A stretch of 64,000 bases of DNA, taken from contig JASJDR010000012.1 of NCBI GenBank assembly GCA_030065615.1, positions 1 through 64,000 of the forward strand, in the 5' to 3' direction. Shown here in pieces: positions 1-8,057 of this stretch (its first letter is position 1; each line of letters starts with the position of its first letter). The DNA is from Xenococcus sp. MO_188.B8 (GTDB lineage: Bacteria > Cyanobacteriota > Cyanobacteriia > Cyanobacteriales > Xenococcaceae). The position numbers and the translations under genes are program-made. The notes beneath the pieces were generated by a model that was not told where the DNA came from, searched no databases, and was given only the letters and a program-made list of their open reading frames with translations.

Positions 1-4
1 CTCT

Positions 5-130
5 AAAAAACTTTTGACTTTTGACGAGCGACCCTGCTGCTTCGTAAGCAGCTAAGGAACGCGCGAGTTTGACTTTTGATATGCGGAGCGGTATCCTTTA
101 GGGCTTTTGACTTCCGCGCAGCGGTACTAG
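5..130. repeat. Cluster of short dispersed repeats, left edge
   Basis: Non-coding AT-rich stretch with repeated CTTTTGACTT units (near 8-25, 68-79 and 103-112) and two dispersed repeat pieces: GCGGAGCGGTATCCTTTAGG (83-102), seen again near 10134-10154 and as a variant near 21292-21309, and a 24-nt sequence at 107-130 ending in GCGGTACTAG. The reverse complement of the latter occurs exactly at 49642-49665, inside a broken Uma2 gene, so it is probably one end of a small mobile element. The rest of the stretch up to folC (131-325) holds no feature I can support. Confidence 0.6.
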
Positions 131-325
131 TTACTAATCCCTGATGAATGTTAAATAACCTAATAGCTTATGGTTATAGTTAAGAGCTAATCAACATCAT
201 AGACCTGTCTTGAAAATAGAGGCTAGAACAACGTAGCCTAAACAATTTTGCCTAGATACTTATGTTTTGTGTTTTGCTAATTGATAGTTGATAATCAGCA
301 CCCATTACATATTACCTAATTGTCC

Positions 326-1606
326 ATGACTAACCATCCAACTATTGATTCTCTCTTGGAACCCTTTCAACGTTTCGGAGTAAATTTGGGTTTAGCAAGA
401 ATCAAAAAACTCTTAGTAGACTTAGATAATCCTCAAAATAAAGTACCAATAATTCATGTTGCAGGAACCAATGGGAAAGGTTCAGTTTGTGCCTACTTGT
501 CGGCAATTATGACTGAGGCTGGTTATCGAGTCGGACGCTATACTTCTCCTCATCTAGTAGATTGGACAGAAAGGATTTATTTAAACGAACAACCGATTGA
601 ACAATCTTTGTTAATTGATGTTTTGCAACTAGTGATTGCTAAAGCATCGCTGGCAGAAGAAACTCCTACCCAGTTTGAAATTATTACGGCTGCTGCTTGG
701 CTATATTTTGCCCAATCTCAGGTGGATCTAGCTGTTATGGAAGTGGGTTTGGGAGGCAGATTGGATGCGACCAATGTTTGCGATCGCCCTATAATAAGTG
801 TTATTACCTCTATCAGCCGAGAACATTGGCAACGTCTGGGGCCAACTTTAGCAGATATTACGAGAGAAAAAGCAGGAGTATTGAAAGCTAATTGTCCTGC
901 GGTGATCGGTCAATTACCGACCGAAGCGATTACCGTAATTGAACAAAAAATTGAAGAGTTAAATTGTCCTACTGTTTGGATAGATGCAGCGACTGAATTG
1001 GGAGCAAGAGAGCAGGGGGAACAAGGGAGCAGAGGAAGATGGGTGAAATATGGGGAGGTGGAGTATCCTTTGCCGTTACCGGGAGATATCCAGTTACATA
1101 ATTCGGCGATCGCGATCGCATCCTGTAAAATCTTACAAGAAAAAGGCTGGGATATACCTCTAGCTGCGATCCAGCAAGGAATGGCCAAAACCCAATGGCC
1201 AGGAAGGTTACAATGGACTAGTTATCGAGATCATCCTCTTTTAATTGATGGGGCTCATAATCCAGCAGCAGCGATCGCACTGCGAAATTATTTAGATACT
1301 CTTAATAAGCCTGTAATCTTTATTATGGGGATGTTATCGACCAAAGATCATCAAGATATTTTCGAAGCTTTATTACGTCCTCAAGATCAATTACATTTAG
1401 TTCCCGTACCAGGTCACAGTAGCGCAGAACCTGAAAAGTTAGCGGTTTTAGCCCAGCAAGTTTGCCCTCAATTAATTCAATGTCAAACCTATGGAGATTT
1501 ATTCTTGGCATTAGACAATATTTGGCATCAGCAACCAGATTTAGAAAAGTTAGCGGTTTTTTGTGGCTCTTTATATTTAATCGGTTATTTCTTCGCTAAA
1601 AAATAG
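326..1606 (+). CDS. folC: Bifunctional folylpolyglutamate synthase / dihydrofolate synthase
   Basis: Mur-ligase-fold enzyme that adds glutamate to dihydropteroate and to folates in the cytosol. The ATP-binding P-loop GTNGKGS lies at about residues 47-53, just after HVA, followed by the typical Y-T-S-P-H-L and E-V-G-L-G-G-R-L-D-A-T-N motifs. The central H-N-x-x-A-I and the DGAHNP motif (about residue 310) mark the Mur-ligase middle and C-terminal domains. Length (426 aa) is normal. A TTG six bases upstream keeps the frame open, but ATG at 326 is the likelier start. A low-complexity insert rich in Gly, Glu and Arg near residues 225-240 is an oddity of this copy. Confidence 0.95.
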   Translation: MTNHPTIDSLLEPFQRFGVNLGLARIKKLLVDLDNPQNKVPIIHVAGTNGKGSVCAYLSAIMTEAGYRVGRYTSPHLVDWTERIYLNEQPIEQSLLIDVLQLVIAKASLAEETPTQFEIITAAAWLYFAQSQVDLAVMEVGLGGRLDATNVCDRPIISVITSISREHWQRLGPTLADITREKAGVLKANCPAVIGQLPTEAITVIEQKIEELNCPTVWIDAATELGAREQGEQGSRGRWVKYGEVEYPLPLPGDIQLHNSAIAIASCKILQEKGWDIPLAAIQQGMAKTQWPGRLQWTSYRDHPLLIDGAHNPAAAIALRNYLDTLNKPVIFIMGMLSTKDHQDIFEALLRPQDQLHLVPVPGHSSAEPEKLAVLAQQVCPQLIQCQTYGDLFLALDNIWHQQPDLEKLAVFCGSLYLIGYFFAKK

Positions 1607-1640
1607 GTTCAATTTTATCCGCTTCTACTCTCTAATTGGG

Positions 1641-1748
1641 ACGAAGTTGCTGTGTAGTAGCAACTACCGTGAGCAAGGACACCAGGAGCATTACATAAAC
1701 CCTATACTCTGGGGAAATCCCAAGACGATTCTATTTTGGGGACTTCGT
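1641..1748 (+). ncRNA. Candidate structured RNA (multibranch fold)
   Basis: In the 190-bp convergent gap between folC and the kinase, several helices nest. Closing stem ACGAA (1641-1645) pairs with TTCGT (1744-1748). Inside are GTTGCT/AGCAAC (1646-1651 with 1659-1664), CCAGGAG/CTCTGG with one bulge (1682-1688 with 1707-1712), and CCCAA/TTGGG (1719-1723 with 1736-1740). It matches no RNA family I recognise. The fold was found by eye, so the strand and the RNA nature are inferred; it could also be a complex transcription end for folC. Confidence 0.25.
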
Positions 1749-1796
1749 TGAGGGAGAATTAGTCGCACTCGATGTCATGGTGTTGCTCTAATCAGA

Positions 1797-3896
1797 TTAA
1801 CGACATTTGGGATTAGGATTATTCATACATTCCCACTCTGTAGGACGGCGCTCAGTCTTGGTTTGAGACGGCTTGCGTGTTCCTCGACGCTCAGTCTGTG
1901 ATTTTCTAATTATAGGTTCTGGTTGGGGAGAAGGGGTTGGTTTGGGGGGTGATGATACTGTTTTGGGAGAAGGGGTTGGTTTGGGGGGTGATGATACTGT
2001 TTTGGGAGAAGGGGTTGGTTTGGGGGGTAGCGATACTGGTTGCCTAGCAGCGTAAATTCCTGCTAGTGCCTTCTGGATAATTGAGGCACTCTTCGTCTGC
2101 CAATATTTATTCTTACTGACTTTCTGCGCTTCTTTGATGGCATCGTGCCAGCGACGCTCATCTAGTTTCTTTTGGGCTTCTTGCAGGTAATTTTCATTCT
2201 GCTGCCACTCTTCATCCCACTGCTGAATTGTTTCCCGTGCTTCTTGAGCCCAAGGATTGTCAGCTGAAATCGCTCCTGCGATCGCTTTTGCCTCTGAGAG
2301 TTTTCCTTTTTGATATTCATTATGAGCGACTTGCAAAATCTGTTTTGACCACTGATCTATAAGTTGCTGTGCTTCTTGATAAATATTCTTATCTGAAGTG
2401 ATTTGGCCAGCTTTGGCGATCGCATCTTGCAATTTACTGTGTGCTGCTAGCTCTCTAGCTTCAGCTAGTTGTTTTTGAGCATGACCCTGATGGCACTGAG
2501 ACAGTATAGTTTCTAATTCTGCGTTTAAGTCTGAATAATCTTGGGGAAATATTTGGGCTTGTTGCAGGCATTCTTGATATTTGGCAGCTACCTTCAAAGC
2601 GTCTATTTGCTCTAAAGCTCCCTGTGCTTGGAAGTAAGACTGCTTATGCTTTATATGATAATAAGAAGTAAACATACTAAGCAGCACCGATCCCATGCCT
2701 ACCCCAATTAGTAAATGATATTTTTTACGAAATAACCAAGATAAAATTGAAGAATCGTCTTTTGGTGGGGGTAAGGAACCTGGAGGAAACACTAGCTGTG
2801 CTTCAGAAAATCTGTTTAGGTTGAGAGCTTGAGGATCAGTGCCTAGAGATAATTTCTGCTTTCGATACTCAGATTTAGGGACCAACCCTGAATTTAGCTG
2901 TTGAATATCTGAATTAATCTTCGCATCCCAAAGCTCAGTTTCTCTAGCTGCTTCTGAGTTTCTAGGAATACTGGAATGATTAATGTCTGGATAAACTTTC
3001 TGCTCCGGCAACTTAGATTCTGGGACTACCTTAGGACTTGCTGGCTCTGAGTTTGCGGGGAGCAGTCCGTAGTAATAAGCTAGTGGTTGGAGTGCCAGTA
3101 GCACCTCAGTCGCAGATTGATAGCGATCTTTGAAGTGATAGCGCACCATATTGGTCAGGATCTCAGCTAGTTCATTACTAACCCTTGCCAGATTGCGCCA
3201 AATAACCTCACCTTCAGCATCTTCCTGTAAGTCAATAGGATATACACCTGTGAGGGCTTGGATGCCGATCATTCCTAAGGCATAAATATCACTATTTAAG
3301 CGTGGTTTCCCTCGTACCTGCTCTGTTGGCATGTATCCATGGGTGCCAATAGAGATTGTCTTTTGATTAATCGGCAAGTGGCTCACAATGGTATGAGCGC
3401 GAATTTGCTTGACGGCACCAAAGTCAATCAACACCAATCGATCATCTTGCTCCCTTCTAATTAAGTTGTTTGGTTTAATATCGCGGTGAATGACCCCGTG
3501 ACTATGAACAAATTCCAGAGTCGGCAAAACATCTTGTAGCATCTCGACAACTTTGCTTTCCGACCAAAAGTGACCCCGTGGTAGTTCCATAGTGAGGGTA
3601 TGACCCTCGATGAACTCTTGTACTAAATAAAACTCTTGGTTTTCTTCAAAGTAAGCCAACAGACGAGGAATCTGGTCATGCTGACCTAGCTTTTCCAGGA
3701 TTTCTGCTTCTTGGTTAAACAGACGCCTAGCAGTAGGCAAGAATTCAGAATCCTTACTAGCAGGTTTGAGAAATTTGACAGCACATTTGGGATGACCAGG
3801 TCGATGATGGTCTTCCACAATGTAGGTTTTAGCTAATCCTCCTTCTTGTAAGTCTTGAACAACTCGGTAGTGTCCACCCAATACTTCATTTAACAT
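1797..3896 (-). CDS. Membrane Ser/Thr protein kinase with Pro-rich tail
   Basis: Hanks-type kinase. The catalytic domain spans about residues 10-270, with invariant Lys41 (in A-V-K-F), the catalytic loop HRDIKPNN at 137-144, DFG at 158-160 and a GTHGYMPTEQ activation segment. One transmembrane helix lies at about 392-413. The outer part (415-620) is helical, with repeated Q-x-A-x-x-L-A-x-A motifs like those in cyanobacterial kinases with TPR-like extensions. It ends in a Pro/Ser/Thr-rich stretch (PKPTPSPKTVSS repeats) and a short Arg-rich tail. Substrate unknown. It is transcribed alone, converging on folC. Confidence 0.9.
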   Translation of the reverse strand: MLNEVLGGHYRVVQDLQEGGLAKTYIVEDHHRPGHPKCAVKFLKPASKDSEFLPTARRLFNQEAEILEKLGQHDQIPRLLAYFEENQEFYLVQEFIEGHTLTMELPRGHFWSESKVVEMLQDVLPTLEFVHSHGVIHRDIKPNNLIRREQDDRLVLIDFGAVKQIRAHTIVSHLPINQKTISIGTHGYMPTEQVRGKPRLNSDIYALGMIGIQALTGVYPIDLQEDAEGEVIWRNLARVSNELAEILTNMVRYHFKDRYQSATEVLLALQPLAYYYGLLPANSEPASPKVVPESKLPEQKVYPDINHSSIPRNSEAARETELWDAKINSDIQQLNSGLVPKSEYRKQKLSLGTDPQALNLNRFSEAQLVFPPGSLPPPKDDSSILSWLFRKKYHLLIGVGMGSVLLSMFTSYYHIKHKQSYFQAQGALEQIDALKVAAKYQECLQQAQIFPQDYSDLNAELETILSQCHQGHAQKQLAEARELAAHSKLQDAIAKAGQITSDKNIYQEAQQLIDQWSKQILQVAHNEYQKGKLSEAKAIAGAISADNPWAQEARETIQQWDEEWQQNENYLQEAQKKLDERRWHDAIKEAQKVSKNKYWQTKSASIIQKALAGIYAARQPVSLPPKPTPSPKTVSSPPKPTPSPKTVSSPPKPTPSPQPEPIIRKSQTERRGTRKPSQTKTERRPTEWECMNNPNPKCR
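1928..2041 (-). repeat. 39-nt tandem repeat in kinase tail
   Basis: Three copies of a 39-bp unit start at 1928, 1967 and 2006, the last one diverging at its end. They encode a 13-residue unit P-P-K-P-T-P-S-P-K-T-V-S-S. Because 39 is a multiple of three, copy-number change would keep the frame. It acts as a flexible extracytoplasmic Pro-rich linker in the kinase. Confidence 0.9.
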
Positions 3897-4638
3897 TGCC
3901 TAATTTTAATTTTCCTGTCCCTCAACAAAATCCTGGCATGGGGCTTAACTTCGTTATGATCAAATCAATAAAAGAGCCATTCCCGATCTAGAAGGAAATA
4001 AAAGTGGGTATATCATGACTAATCTCGAAGGTGATATTATTCTCAAAGTCAGCCCGCTATAGATTTTGAGAAACTCGATTGAATTCTGGTTCTTAGAAAA
4101 AATAATTTGGGATAGACTGATTTTCTTTTAACTTAATTATGCTACTATTTCTTCGAGAAGAAGAAATTATTTTTAGTGTTTATCTTCTATGCTCTAACTT
4201 CCTACGATAATGCTATTTCGTTTTATGAAAGCATAGTATTAACAAATTTTTATTGTCTTATAATCAACTCCTCAACCACCTTAAGGTTATTTTCTCAAAA
4301 TCTGGGACTAAGTTCAATATTGGAAGCGCACATCCCTCATGCCGAGACAATTGAGTAACTTCTGCAGGAATTAAAGAGCGACAGCCACCAACTACTCTTC
4401 TAGTTTGACTGGATGAAGACAAAGAAGATCGGCCAGATAAAATAAATTAAAGAGGAAATAGCCAAGGTTTTGACTATTCGCGACTATCTTGCGTGTCCCG
4501 TGAAATCCTTAAATACTGCGGCACTATATCAGGCTGTGAGCAATCACTCAAAAAAAAACAAATATAGTGGTCTTAGACAGGACAACTCTGACGAGAAATA
4601 AAAATAACTCACAAAAACCTCCGCAAAAAATCAAAAAT
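3897..4638. other. 742-bp intergenic region, no convincing gene
   Basis: AT-rich stretch between the kinase and the DUF2780-like gene. The longest open frames (for example 4176-4358) have no ribosome-binding site and no family resemblance. It holds one terminator-like hairpin (listed separately). It could be decayed coding sequence, but I recognise no protein family in any frame. Confidence 0.5.
4147..4175 (+). terminator. Orphan terminator-like hairpin
   Basis: An 8-bp perfect stem ATTTCTTC (4147-4154) / GAAGAAAT (4160-4167) with loop GAGAA is followed by TATTTTT. The shape suits a plus-strand intrinsic terminator, yet no gene is annotated upstream on that strand for 2.5 kb, so either a small RNA ends here or the hairpin is chance. 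Confidence 0.35.
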
Positions 4639-5034
4639 TTATTTTAAAATAGCTGCTAAAAGCTCCTTAACGTTATCACCTCCTTGATTTTGCGCAAAAG
4701 AAAGAATTATCGGCACAAATTGGCCGATCATGTCAGGATTTAAACCTAATTGCTCAAAACCACCAACTAAAGAAGCTAATCCTGCTAGCTTGCCCAGAGT
4801 GCCACCGCTACCACCTAAAGCACCAGCTAAACTTCCAATGGCACCCATCATGCCGCTTTCTTCCTGAGGTGCTGCGCCCAGCAAATCATCTAAACCAGGT
4901 ACCGCATTTGCCACTTGGGCAAAGTCACTATCTCCTAGTTGCTGCTTGGCTAGTTGAAAAATTAATCCCGCGCCTCCTTTAGCTTGATCTTCATTAACGT
5001 TCAAACCTTGAGTTAATAGTCCAATCAGTTCCAT
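4639..5034 (-). CDS. DUF2780-like small protein
   Basis: 131-aa protein rich in Gly, Ala and Leu. An N-terminal helical part (G-L-L-T-Q-G-L-N-V-N-E-D-Q-A) leads to a Gly-rich centre (S-L-A-G-A-L-G-G-S-G-G) and a helical C-terminus with G-L-N-P-D-M-I-G-Q-F-V-P-I-I-L. This pattern resembles the VcgC/VcgE-type DUF2780 family, whose function is not known. No signal peptide is evident. It is a single gene divergent from trpE across about 140 bp. Confidence 0.7.
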   Translation of the reverse strand: MELIGLLTQGLNVNEDQAKGGAGLIFQLAKQQLGDSDFAQVANAVPGLDDLLGAAPQEESGMMGAIGSLAGALGGSGGTLGKLAGLASLVGGFEQLGLNPDMIGQFVPIILSFAQNQGGDNVKELLAAILK

Positions 5035-5175
5035 GATGATATTTTAATGGTTACTACTTTTACTTAGATTGCCAAATCGAGAGGAGAAAATAAAGAAAAA
5101 AAATCTTAAAATCGCTCCACGATTAGCTATAAGCTATAAGCTATAAGTTTTTTTGTCACTAGTGGAACAAAAAAT

Positions 5176-6711
5176 ATGATCTTCCCCAGTTTTGAGCAAT
5201 TTTCTGAACTAGCTAACCAAGGCAATTTCGTTCCTGTTTATCAAGAATTAGCTGCTGATCTCGAAACTCCTGTTTCTGCTTGGTATAAAGTATGTGCAGG
5301 ACAATCCTATAATTTTTTACTGGAGTCAGTAGAAGGGGGAGAAAATATTGCTCGCTATAGTTTTCTTGGTTGTGATCCCGTCTGGGTCTTAGAAGCCAGA
5401 GGAGAGCAAACCATTCAAACCCATCGCAACAAGGAGCAAACAACTTTTACTGGTAATCCTTTCGCTATTTTAGAGCAATGTTTGAATTCAATTACGCCTG
5501 TAAAATTGTCACAATTACCTCCTGGAATTGGCGGGTTATTTGGCGTTTGGGGTTATGAATTAATTAATTGGATTGAACCTAGAGTCCCTGTAAATCCTAA
5601 TAAAAAAGGAGATTTACCCGATGGAGTTTGGATGCAAGTAGATAATTTAATGATTTTTGATCGCGTTAAATGTAAAATATGGGTAATCGCTTATGCTGAT
5701 TTACGAGATCCCCAAGTAGACATCAAAGAAACTTACAAAATAGCCTGTGATCGCGTTTCTAAATTAATTCTTAAACTAAAATTACCCCTACCTGTAGAAG
5801 CAACAGCTTTAGAATGGAAAGGGTCTTCCGCAGAGCAAAAAGATTTATTCTACTCCAGCAATACAGAAAAAAAACTTTTTTGTGAAAATGTCAAGAAAGC
5901 TCAAGACCATATTGATGCAGGAGATATTTTTCAAGTGGTTTTATCCCAAAAACTCTCTACTACCTATAAAGGAGATCCTTTCAATCTTTATCGTTCTCTA
6001 CGGCTGATTAATCCTTCTCCCTACATGGGTTATTATCAATTCGGTGATTGGCAACTCATTGGCTCATCTCCCGAAGTAATGGTCAAAGCCGAAAAGGAAA
6101 TAGACGGTTCTTTTAAAGCAACTGTTCGTCCTATTGCAGGAACTAGACCTAGAGGGAAAAATTGGGAGGAAGATGCAGCTTTGGCCGAGAATTTGCTACA
6201 AGATCCTAAAGAAAGAGCTGAACATGTGATGTTAGTCGATTTAGGTAGAAATGACTTAGGTCGAGTTTGCACTAAGGGAAGCGTCAAAGTTAATGAATTA
6301 ATGACTATTGAGCGTTATTCCCATGTGATGCATATTGTGAGTAATGTGGTGGGGAAATTAGATGCTGATAAAAATGCTTGGGACTTATTACAAGCTTGTT
6401 TCCCTGCAGGAACAGTCAGTGGCGCACCCAAAATTCGAGCAATGGAAATTATTTACGAACTGGAACCAGAACGCCGAGGCCCTTATTCTGGAGTGTATGG
6501 CTATTATGATTTTGAAGGACAACTTAATAGCGCCATCACCATTAGAACCATGATTGTTCGTCCTGAAACTGATCATAATCAAAACAATCACATTGTATCG
6601 GTACAAGCTGGTGCAGGTTTAGTCGCCGATTCTGTCCCCGAAAATGAATATCAGGAAACTCTCAATAAAGCCAGGGGATTATTAGAAGCAATCCGCAGTA
6701 TTAATGACTAG
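5176..6711 (+). CDS. trpE: Anthranilate synthase component I
   Basis: Large subunit of anthranilate synthase, converting chorismate to anthranilate in tryptophan synthesis using ammonia from TrpG. The feedback-site motif LLES at residues 48-51 argues for TrpE over PabB. The C-terminal chorismate-binding domain shows G-D-I-F-Q-V-V-L-S-Q, P-I-A-G-T-R-P-R-G, V-D-L-G-R-N-D-L-G-R-V and F-P-A-G-T-V-S-G-A-P-K. At 511 aa it is full length. The ATG at 5176 is the first in frame. It stands alone; no trpG or other trp gene is adjacent, as is common in cyanobacteria. Confidence 0.95.
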   Translation: MIFPSFEQFSELANQGNFVPVYQELAADLETPVSAWYKVCAGQSYNFLLESVEGGENIARYSFLGCDPVWVLEARGEQTIQTHRNKEQTTFTGNPFAILEQCLNSITPVKLSQLPPGIGGLFGVWGYELINWIEPRVPVNPNKKGDLPDGVWMQVDNLMIFDRVKCKIWVIAYADLRDPQVDIKETYKIACDRVSKLILKLKLPLPVEATALEWKGSSAEQKDLFYSSNTEKKLFCENVKKAQDHIDAGDIFQVVLSQKLSTTYKGDPFNLYRSLRLINPSPYMGYYQFGDWQLIGSSPEVMVKAEKEIDGSFKATVRPIAGTRPRGKNWEEDAALAENLLQDPKERAEHVMLVDLGRNDLGRVCTKGSVKVNELMTIERYSHVMHIVSNVVGKLDADKNAWDLLQACFPAGTVSGAPKIRAMEIIYELEPERRGPYSGVYGYYDFEGQLNSAITIRTMIVRPETDHNQNNHIVSVQAGAGLVADSVPENEYQETLNKARGLLEAIRSIND

Positions 6712-6916
6712 GAGCAAACTAGATTGAATTTGAATAGTTATAATTAAATTGGACAAGAGTATCGGAAGTAGAGGAAGTGTCAGGAATAGAAATAGTTGAG
6801 GCAGAAAAGCAAACAACCTATACAACCATATTTTTTCTCTATTACCTGTTCCCTACTCCACATTTGTCTAATGGCTTAGAACCCTAAGCTTACAGCTAAT
6901 CGCGAAGCGATGTAAA

Positions 6917-7633
6917 TTACATGACATACAAAAAGTAAGTCACCATCGGAATAACAGTAGCTAAAATTAACAAGACAATGACCCAAGTAAAAGCAATGCC
7001 ATCATCAGTTTCTTCTGCGGAAGAGAAAGTACTTGCTACTTGAACAGTTTTTTCTATTGAAAGAGGACCGGGATCTTCTTCTCCAGAAAGTACCGCTACC
7101 AGGCGGTCGCTTGCATCGAGAAAAGCTTGATTATACTTATTACCATTTCTCAGGTCATAACCCACTGTTTCGTCAATCAGACTCTCAGCAATTTCAGGAC
7201 TAACTAAAGTCGCTGCTGACTCTCCAGTACGCAGTGCTGCGGTATTAGTAAGAGTATCCATTACCAGTAAGGTTTGATTGCTTTTAACTTCTTCACTGGG
7301 ATACCAACTGGCAAATAGTTTGTCGGCAAGAGTTTTAATGGTTTGTCCATAGTCTAAGCGACGAATCGCTACCATTCTAATTTCTTGACCAGTTGATTGC
7401 GCTAAATCCTTAAAAGTACTGCTGAGTGAGCCTTGAGTCGATCTGCTGATTTCATTAGCCAAATCAACTACCCAAATATCTTTAGCTATTGGGTTATTAG
7501 GTAATTCATAGAGTCCGGTAGCCATCACTGGAGTAGCTAAACAAAAGCTCGCAAATAGCATAACTAATAAACTCATCACAGAGTTTTTGAGCCGGGCTTG
7601 AATTTTTTTGCTTAATCTTAAATCTCGCTTCAT
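6917..7633 (-). CDS. psb32: Psb32-like TPM-domain protein, photosystem II repair
   Basis: 238 aa from the ATG at 7633 (a GTG seven codons upstream is less likely). A signal-type hydrophobic segment ends in T-P-V-M-A-T-G, followed by a TPM domain (about 45-190) with the W-V-V-D-L-A-N-E-I-S start and L-L-V-M-D-T, and a single C-terminal transmembrane helix (about 215-238). This layout fits Psb32/TLP18.3, a thylakoid lumenal protein that helps repair photosystem II and protect against photodamage. The gene is convergent with trpE. Confidence in the TPM fold is high; in the Psb32 role, moderate. Confidence 0.8.
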   Translation of the reverse strand: MKRDLRLSKKIQARLKNSVMSLLVMLFASFCLATPVMATGLYELPNNPIAKDIWVVDLANEISRSTQGSLSSTFKDLAQSTGQEIRMVAIRRLDYGQTIKTLADKLFASWYPSEEVKSNQTLLVMDTLTNTAALRTGESAATLVSPEIAESLIDETVGYDLRNGNKYNQAFLDASDRLVAVLSGEEDPGPLSIEKTVQVASTFSSAEETDDGIAFTWVIVLLILATVIPMVTYFLYVM

Positions 7634-7654
7634 AGTTATTAATTGTCTAGGCAC

Positions 7655-8057
7655 ATTAATAGCAAAATAATATTTTTAGGATCGGAAAACCGATCTAGTT
7701 GAGAAAACAATAGTTTTTCCTCTTTCTAGATTAAAATGTTTTTACCCCATAAGCGAGTCGCTAATTGCTAAATCATTTCTAAAAAAGAAGACAGGCAAAA
7801 AATCTTCTAAAGTAAGTACTGATATTGCTTCTACTTGAGAGAATCTTATGTTGACGCCAATATCCAACAGCTAAGTATATGAGGTACTAATTACATAAAC
7901 CCACAAAAAATGCAGCAATTCAGCGTCAGACAAAGCAATCATGGGTTTGATAGCTTCAAAAATCTTCAAAATTAGACAATTACAGTAATACTGTTAGTTA
8001 TAATCTACGGATTAGCCAATATAGTACCGCTCAGTTCGTAGAGGAAGTTAAAACATC
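7655..8057. other. Divergent intergenic region, psb32 / PBP
   Basis: About 400 bp carrying promoters for both flanking genes. It includes a perfect inverted repeat GATCGG-AAAA-CCGATC at 7680-7695, near the psb32 start, of unknown role, and the palindrome with a -10 box described separately. No gene is seen. Confidence 0.5.
7982..8004 (+). promoter_or_regulatory. Candidate promoter and operator of the PBP gene
   Basis: TATAAT (-10) lies at 7999-8004, 54 bp before the PBP start. Directly upstream is the perfect 13-nt palindrome ACAGTA-A-TACTGT (7982-7994), within the -35/-10 spacer, a usual position for a repressor operator. The binding protein is unknown; the sequence does not fit the NtcA GTA-N8-TAC pattern. 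Confidence 0.4.

Noticed and set aside
4176-4358. 60-codon plus-strand open frame
   Set aside because: No ribosome-binding site, no family resemblance, composition like the surrounding AT-rich DNA.
7680-7695. GATCGG-AAAA-CCGATC hairpin as terminator of psb32
   Set aside because: It lies upstream of psb32, not downstream, and lacks a T-tract on either strand; mentioned only as an inverted repeat.
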